64,000 nt of DNA from Catenaria anguillulae PL171 (Eukaryota > Blastocladiomycota > Blastocladiomycetes > Blastocladiales > Catenariaceae): contig MCFL01000015.1 of the NCBI GenBank assembly GCA_002102555.1, forward strand, positions 186,001 through 250,000, written 5' to 3'. How positions within the stretch are numbered: the stretch's first letter is position 1; every line of letters begins with the position of its first letter. The position numbers were made by a program, and so were the translations under genes. Shown in pieces: positions 60,277 to 64,000 of the stretch. The notes beneath the pieces were generated by a model. That model worked only from the letters and a program-made list of their open reading frames with translations. It had not been told where the DNA came from and ran no database searches.

Positions 60277-61581
60277 ATGTCTGCGACATCGCTATTGCTC
60301 GATCCCGGACTCGCCATCAATTCGGTTCTGGTCTGGTTGCTCGGTGCAATCCTGTTTTCGGCCATGGCGTGGTCACTCTTCCAGCGCGGATTCATTCGCA
60401 ACACATACCTGTCGGATACCTCAAGTTTGCGCTTCATTTTACACCGAACCCGACTGCTTTTCCTTCTGAGCTGCCTCGGCATTGTCGACGCACTCAACAA
60501 TGCGTCATTTCACTATCTCGTCTGGCAATTCAACAAGTATCCTGTAAACTATTTTTGGGTTCACCGATCCATCATTGCTCTCGTGTTCCCATGGCTACTA
60601 CCAATGGGCGTTCTCGCTCTGTCGTACCGATGTGCTTCGGTCATCACTTCAAATCAGCGCTGGCGCGACCGCTACATTTTGTGTGCAACAGCGATTTGTA
60701 TCGTCGCCGGCACCCTCCAAGTCACAAGCGGATTCACCATGATATTGGCCCAGAAGGATCAGGCACCCGCGATTCAAATATCTCCGCTCACACGATGGTT
60801 TACTCCTTGGGGAAACTACAGCCAAATTGTGCTGCCGCTACTCGCAATCATCGGCTCTACATTGTCCATCCAAAAGGTTGCAACTCAAAGGCGAAAGAAC
60901 CATGCCCGAGGCTTGCCTACCATGTTATTAAGCTGGCTTCGACCGAAACAATCCCAGACAGATGCTGGTCAACAACCACCGTCGTGTCCATTGGCAATCG
61001 CCGGCACTCCAATATCGTCAGCCACGACGCACGACTCGTGCACTGCTTCTGCTTCTTTCAACCAAAATGATTCGCATCCAGGGGACGGACCCATCGCTGG
61101 CACTTCGTCGACAAATGTCGCCACGACTAAAGGTAAACTGCTATCGCCGCCAGCGATTCCCACGGTTTCCGTGGCATCTGCTGCTCGAGTGAAGGCAAGC
61201 TACCCTCTGACGCTGTCGTTTCAGGCCCTGAATGTCCTTGTTTTGATCAACTGGACAGCGAGCGGGCTGCTGACTTCCATTCAAATTGCTGGACAAGTAC
61301 GCATTCAGGCATGGCTCAGTGTGCTTGTGGCTGTATCCGTTGCTTCAGAGGCATCCTTTGAGCGACTGACCAAGTACTATAACCGACGGCGAGGAGCAAA
61401 GGCGGCAGCAGCACAGTCAGCTAAGTATCAGGATGCGGATGGAACCGAGTCCATGTTTCGTGGGGTTGCAACAGTCGCAGGGCAAGTGGATGTGGCCGAG
61501 GATGCGATGGTAGGTCGTGCTGATGTGAAAAGTGCGGGTATTGTTAGTATCGTTGAAGAAACAGATTCAAGCTTTTCATAA
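60277..61581 (+). CDS. Orphan seven-transmembrane protein
   Basis: A single exon gives 434 residues. Seven hydrophobic helices are visible: about 14-35, 58-80, 90-113, 127-150, 183-200, 310-332 and 340-358. A hydrophilic Ser/Thr/Pro-rich loop of about 105 residues lies between helices 5 and 6, and a charged tail of about 75 residues follows helix 7. That layout, with a short N-terminus, large third cytoplasmic loop and polar tail, is GPCR-like. However, no DRY, NPxxY or class C/D/E signature is seen, so I leave the family open. There are no introns, unlike the class C receptor at 24-27 kb. Confidence 0.7.
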   Translation: MSATSLLLDPGLAINSVLVWLLGAILFSAMAWSLFQRGFIRNTYLSDTSSLRFILHRTRLLFLLSCLGIVDALNNASFHYLVWQFNKYPVNYFWVHRSIIALVFPWLLPMGVLALSYRCASVITSNQRWRDRYILCATAICIVAGTLQVTSGFTMILAQKDQAPAIQISPLTRWFTPWGNYSQIVLPLLAIIGSTLSIQKVATQRRKNHARGLPTMLLSWLRPKQSQTDAGQQPPSCPLAIAGTPISSATTHDSCTASASFNQNDSHPGDGPIAGTSSTNVATTKGKLLSPPAIPTVSVASAARVKASYPLTLSFQALNVLVLINWTASGLLTSIQIAGQVRIQAWLSVLVAVSVASEASFERLTKYYNRRRGAKAAAAQSAKYQDADGTESMFRGVATVAGQVDVAEDAMVGRADVKSAGIVSIVEETDSSFS

Positions 61582-61863
61582 ACCTGGCTACTGAAAGGTG
61601 GAACATTGTGAGGCTGCTGCGTCTTGTTCATGGAAGGAGGCAAGCGCCTCAAGGCAATGTTTACCACGCAAAGTCAAGAAATGGTGCGCCAAGACAGATA
61701 GAATACATTTGACACCTTTAATGCGTACATGAAGTACCAACGCCGGGGATAGAAAGGTCAAGGATTGAGAAGTGACAAGGTGTCAGACTCAGGATTGTGA
61801 ATGAGAAAGACCTGTGTCATGGACGACAAATGAACTATAATGAACCAAACGCTCATTATGGCC
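61582..61863. other. Convergent 3' flank
   Basis: About 280 bp between convergent genes; nothing seen. Confidence 0.4.
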
Positions 61864-63151
61864 CTACAACTTTGCCTTTTGCCCATCCCTTTCCCCATCC
61901 GGGACAACCTGAACCACCACCTTCCCATAACTCTTGCGCCCGCCCAAGCACTCGAGGGCGGCCTTTGCCGACTCGAGTCCCTTGAATTCTCGAGGAAACA
62001 CGACGGGATTGAGCTTGCCCTCGGCAAATCCTTGCAGCAGCGCCTTCCACACGCGCAGAATCACGGCCGGTTCGGCGACACGATACTGGCCCCAGAACAC
62101 GCCCATGACACTCACATTCTTGAGCAGGATGCGGTTGGTGGTGATGGATTCGGAGCCGCCCGGCGGAAACTTGGCAAACCCAACGACAACCTGCAGTCGG
62201 TCCATGTGGATAAGTGAGTCGAGTGGGCAACGACAATAGAATATCGAAAGAAAGCGTATGTACCAATCGCGCATTCCAGGCCACCACCTTCAAACTCTTG
62301 TCAATCTCGCCCACAGGGTCATAGACAACGTCCACGCCCTTACCCTTTGTAATCTCCTTGACCCGCTGGACCCAATCCTCGGTCTTGTAATTGACCACAT
62401 GATCCGCGCCATTCTGCCTCATCACCTCCAACTTGTCGTCAGACGATGCCGTTGCAATCACCCTCGCGCCAAGCATATGCTTAGCAATCTGGACCGCGGC
62501 CAACCCAACGCCCCCCGCGCCCGCATGCACAAGAACCGTTTCACCGGGTTGCACATTGGCCCTGACCACGAGTCCGGCATATGACGTCGGATACGTCAAA
62601 AAGATGCCTGCCGCTTGGTTCATGGACAGCGTCTTGGGCACGGCAATCACGCCGCGTGCATCGGCAACCACATGTGTTGCGTAGGCACCCACTTGAACCG
62701 CGCCAAACACGCGGTCGCCCACCTGGAGGTGTGTGACTTGTGGGCCAAGTTGCTCGACCACGCCCGAAAATTCAGACCCGGGCGTGAAGGCACCCTTGGG
62801 CCGGTATTGGTATTTGCCTTGGACGAGCAGCAGGTCAAAGAAGTTGCAACCCACGGCGTGGATGCGGATCAGTACTTGGTTAGCGCCCGGCGTGGGTTTC
62901 GGCAGCGCGGTGGGGGTGGTCGGGAACGCGGCCAGGTCCTGAATAAAGCCGGGGAGGTGCAGGGCTTGCATCGTTGTGTGTGAGGTTGTCATGGCTGCGT
63001 GCATTGAAGATGACCGGAAAGCATCCTGGGAGAGGGAGAGGAGGGCGAGGGAGTGCGGGACATGGCACCAGGTGGACAGTGTGGGGCTTCCGATTCCGAG
63101 CTTTCCGAATTCCGACGCGCCGACCGAGGAGAGTGATTTGACGCTTTCCAT
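61864..63151 (-). CDS. NADPH:quinone oxidoreductase-like MDR protein
   Basis: Two exons (63151-62264 and 62190-61864) give 404 residues. Medium-chain dehydrogenase/reductase signatures without the structural zinc loop: VLIRIHAVGCNFFDLLLVQG, GSEFSGVVEQLG, VGDRVFG, the quinone-reductase motif VLVHAGAGGVGLAAVQIAK (nucleotide-binding AxxGGVG), VIATASSDDKLEV, GADHVVNYK and VDVVYDPVG. Exon 2 holds the C-terminal catalytic half ending with YGKVVVQV. It probably reduces quinones or enones with NADPH. The N-terminal 60 residues before MQALHLPGF are Ser-rich and could be a mitochondrial presequence; ATGs at residues 53, 57 and 64 are alternatives. The acceptor at 62191 was chosen because it is the only in-phase AG. 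Confidence 0.88.
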
Positions 63152-63408
63152 GGTGGGCAAACAGACAGATGCTGATGATACTACCCTTCTCCAATTCGTC
63201 GCAGTTCATGTCAAGCTCAGAGCCTGGTTGCAAGCGGAATATGATACATACATACAGATGCGCAATACGCGACGCGGGGCATACCGAGATTAGACACGAC
63301 AGGGAAGGAATGAATGAAGGGTGATACAAGTAAATGGAGACGGAAATGAAATGGGCAACAAATACAACAGCAATTCATCTCGGGTCTCGACATCCAAGCA
63401 AAACGCTT
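63152..63408. other. Intergenic gap
   Basis: About 260 bp between the HPPD stop and the oxidoreductase start on minus. It includes the promoter of the oxidoreductase gene. No motif was identified. Confidence 0.35.
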
Positions 63409-63999
<591 letters not shown>

Positions 64000-64000
64000 G

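Overview
This window is nuclear DNA from an intron-containing eukaryote, most likely an early-diverging zoosporic fungus. Blastocladiomycota is my best guess and is inference. Genes are compact and GC-rich, with GT-AG introns of mostly about 50-90 nt, often starting GTACGT, GTATGT or GTGAGT. The fungal signal comes from NCA2 and a small fungal-type mitochondrial protein. The flagellate and amoeboid signal comes from the axonemal dynein assembly factor DNAAF4, from CYFIP and a BRK1-like protein of the SCAR/WAVE complex, and from a class C (GABA-B-like) receptor. I saw no tRNA, rRNA or CRISPR array. Exon boundaries below were worked out by hand from splice sites, phase and family conservation.

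Layout. 0.3-6.6 kb: methyltransferase, ARF1-type GTPase, an unknown signal-anchored acidic-tailed protein and a caspase-like protein, all on plus. 6.8-8.7 kb: a deleted DIRS-like retroelement with inverted terminal repeats. 8.9-17 kb: a small membrane protein, a divergent ARF paralogue, a twin CX9C protein, a 79-residue membrane protein, a UbiA-type prenyltransferase and an MFS transporter. 18-27.5 kb: BRK1-like polyproline protein, TM-SH3 protein, NCA2 and a 10-exon class C GPCR with a C-terminal PH domain. 28-38.4 kb: PIMT copy A, GH18 chitinase, DUF676-type lipase, Hsp90 co-chaperone p23 head-to-head with a class II DnaJ, and DNAAF4. 38.6-56.3 kb: CYFIP, SPX-RING ubiquitin ligase, GH20 hexosaminidase, ESCRT-III CHMP3/Vps24, a glycosyltransferase-like plus endonuclease/phosphatase locus, and glucose-6-phosphate isomerase. 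57-64 kb: SPRY protein, PIMT copy B (inverted duplicate of copy A), an orphan seven-helix membrane protein, a quinone oxidoreductase and the 3' part of 4-hydroxyphenylpyruvate dioxygenase.

Functional themes are actin nucleation (CYFIP plus BRK1-like), flagellar dynein assembly, membrane traffic (two ARFs, CHMP3, SPRY), chaperones (p23, DnaJ) and mitochondria (NCA2, twin CX9C). Many genes are arranged head to head over less than 700 bp.

One warning applies. Between about 38 and 56 kb nearly every conserved gene is interrupted by apparent one-base deletions, mostly in short homopolymers, and nearly all shift the frame the same way. The housekeeping gene GPI alone has five. I read these mainly as consensus errors rather than pseudogenes, and give those loci as whole gene spans.
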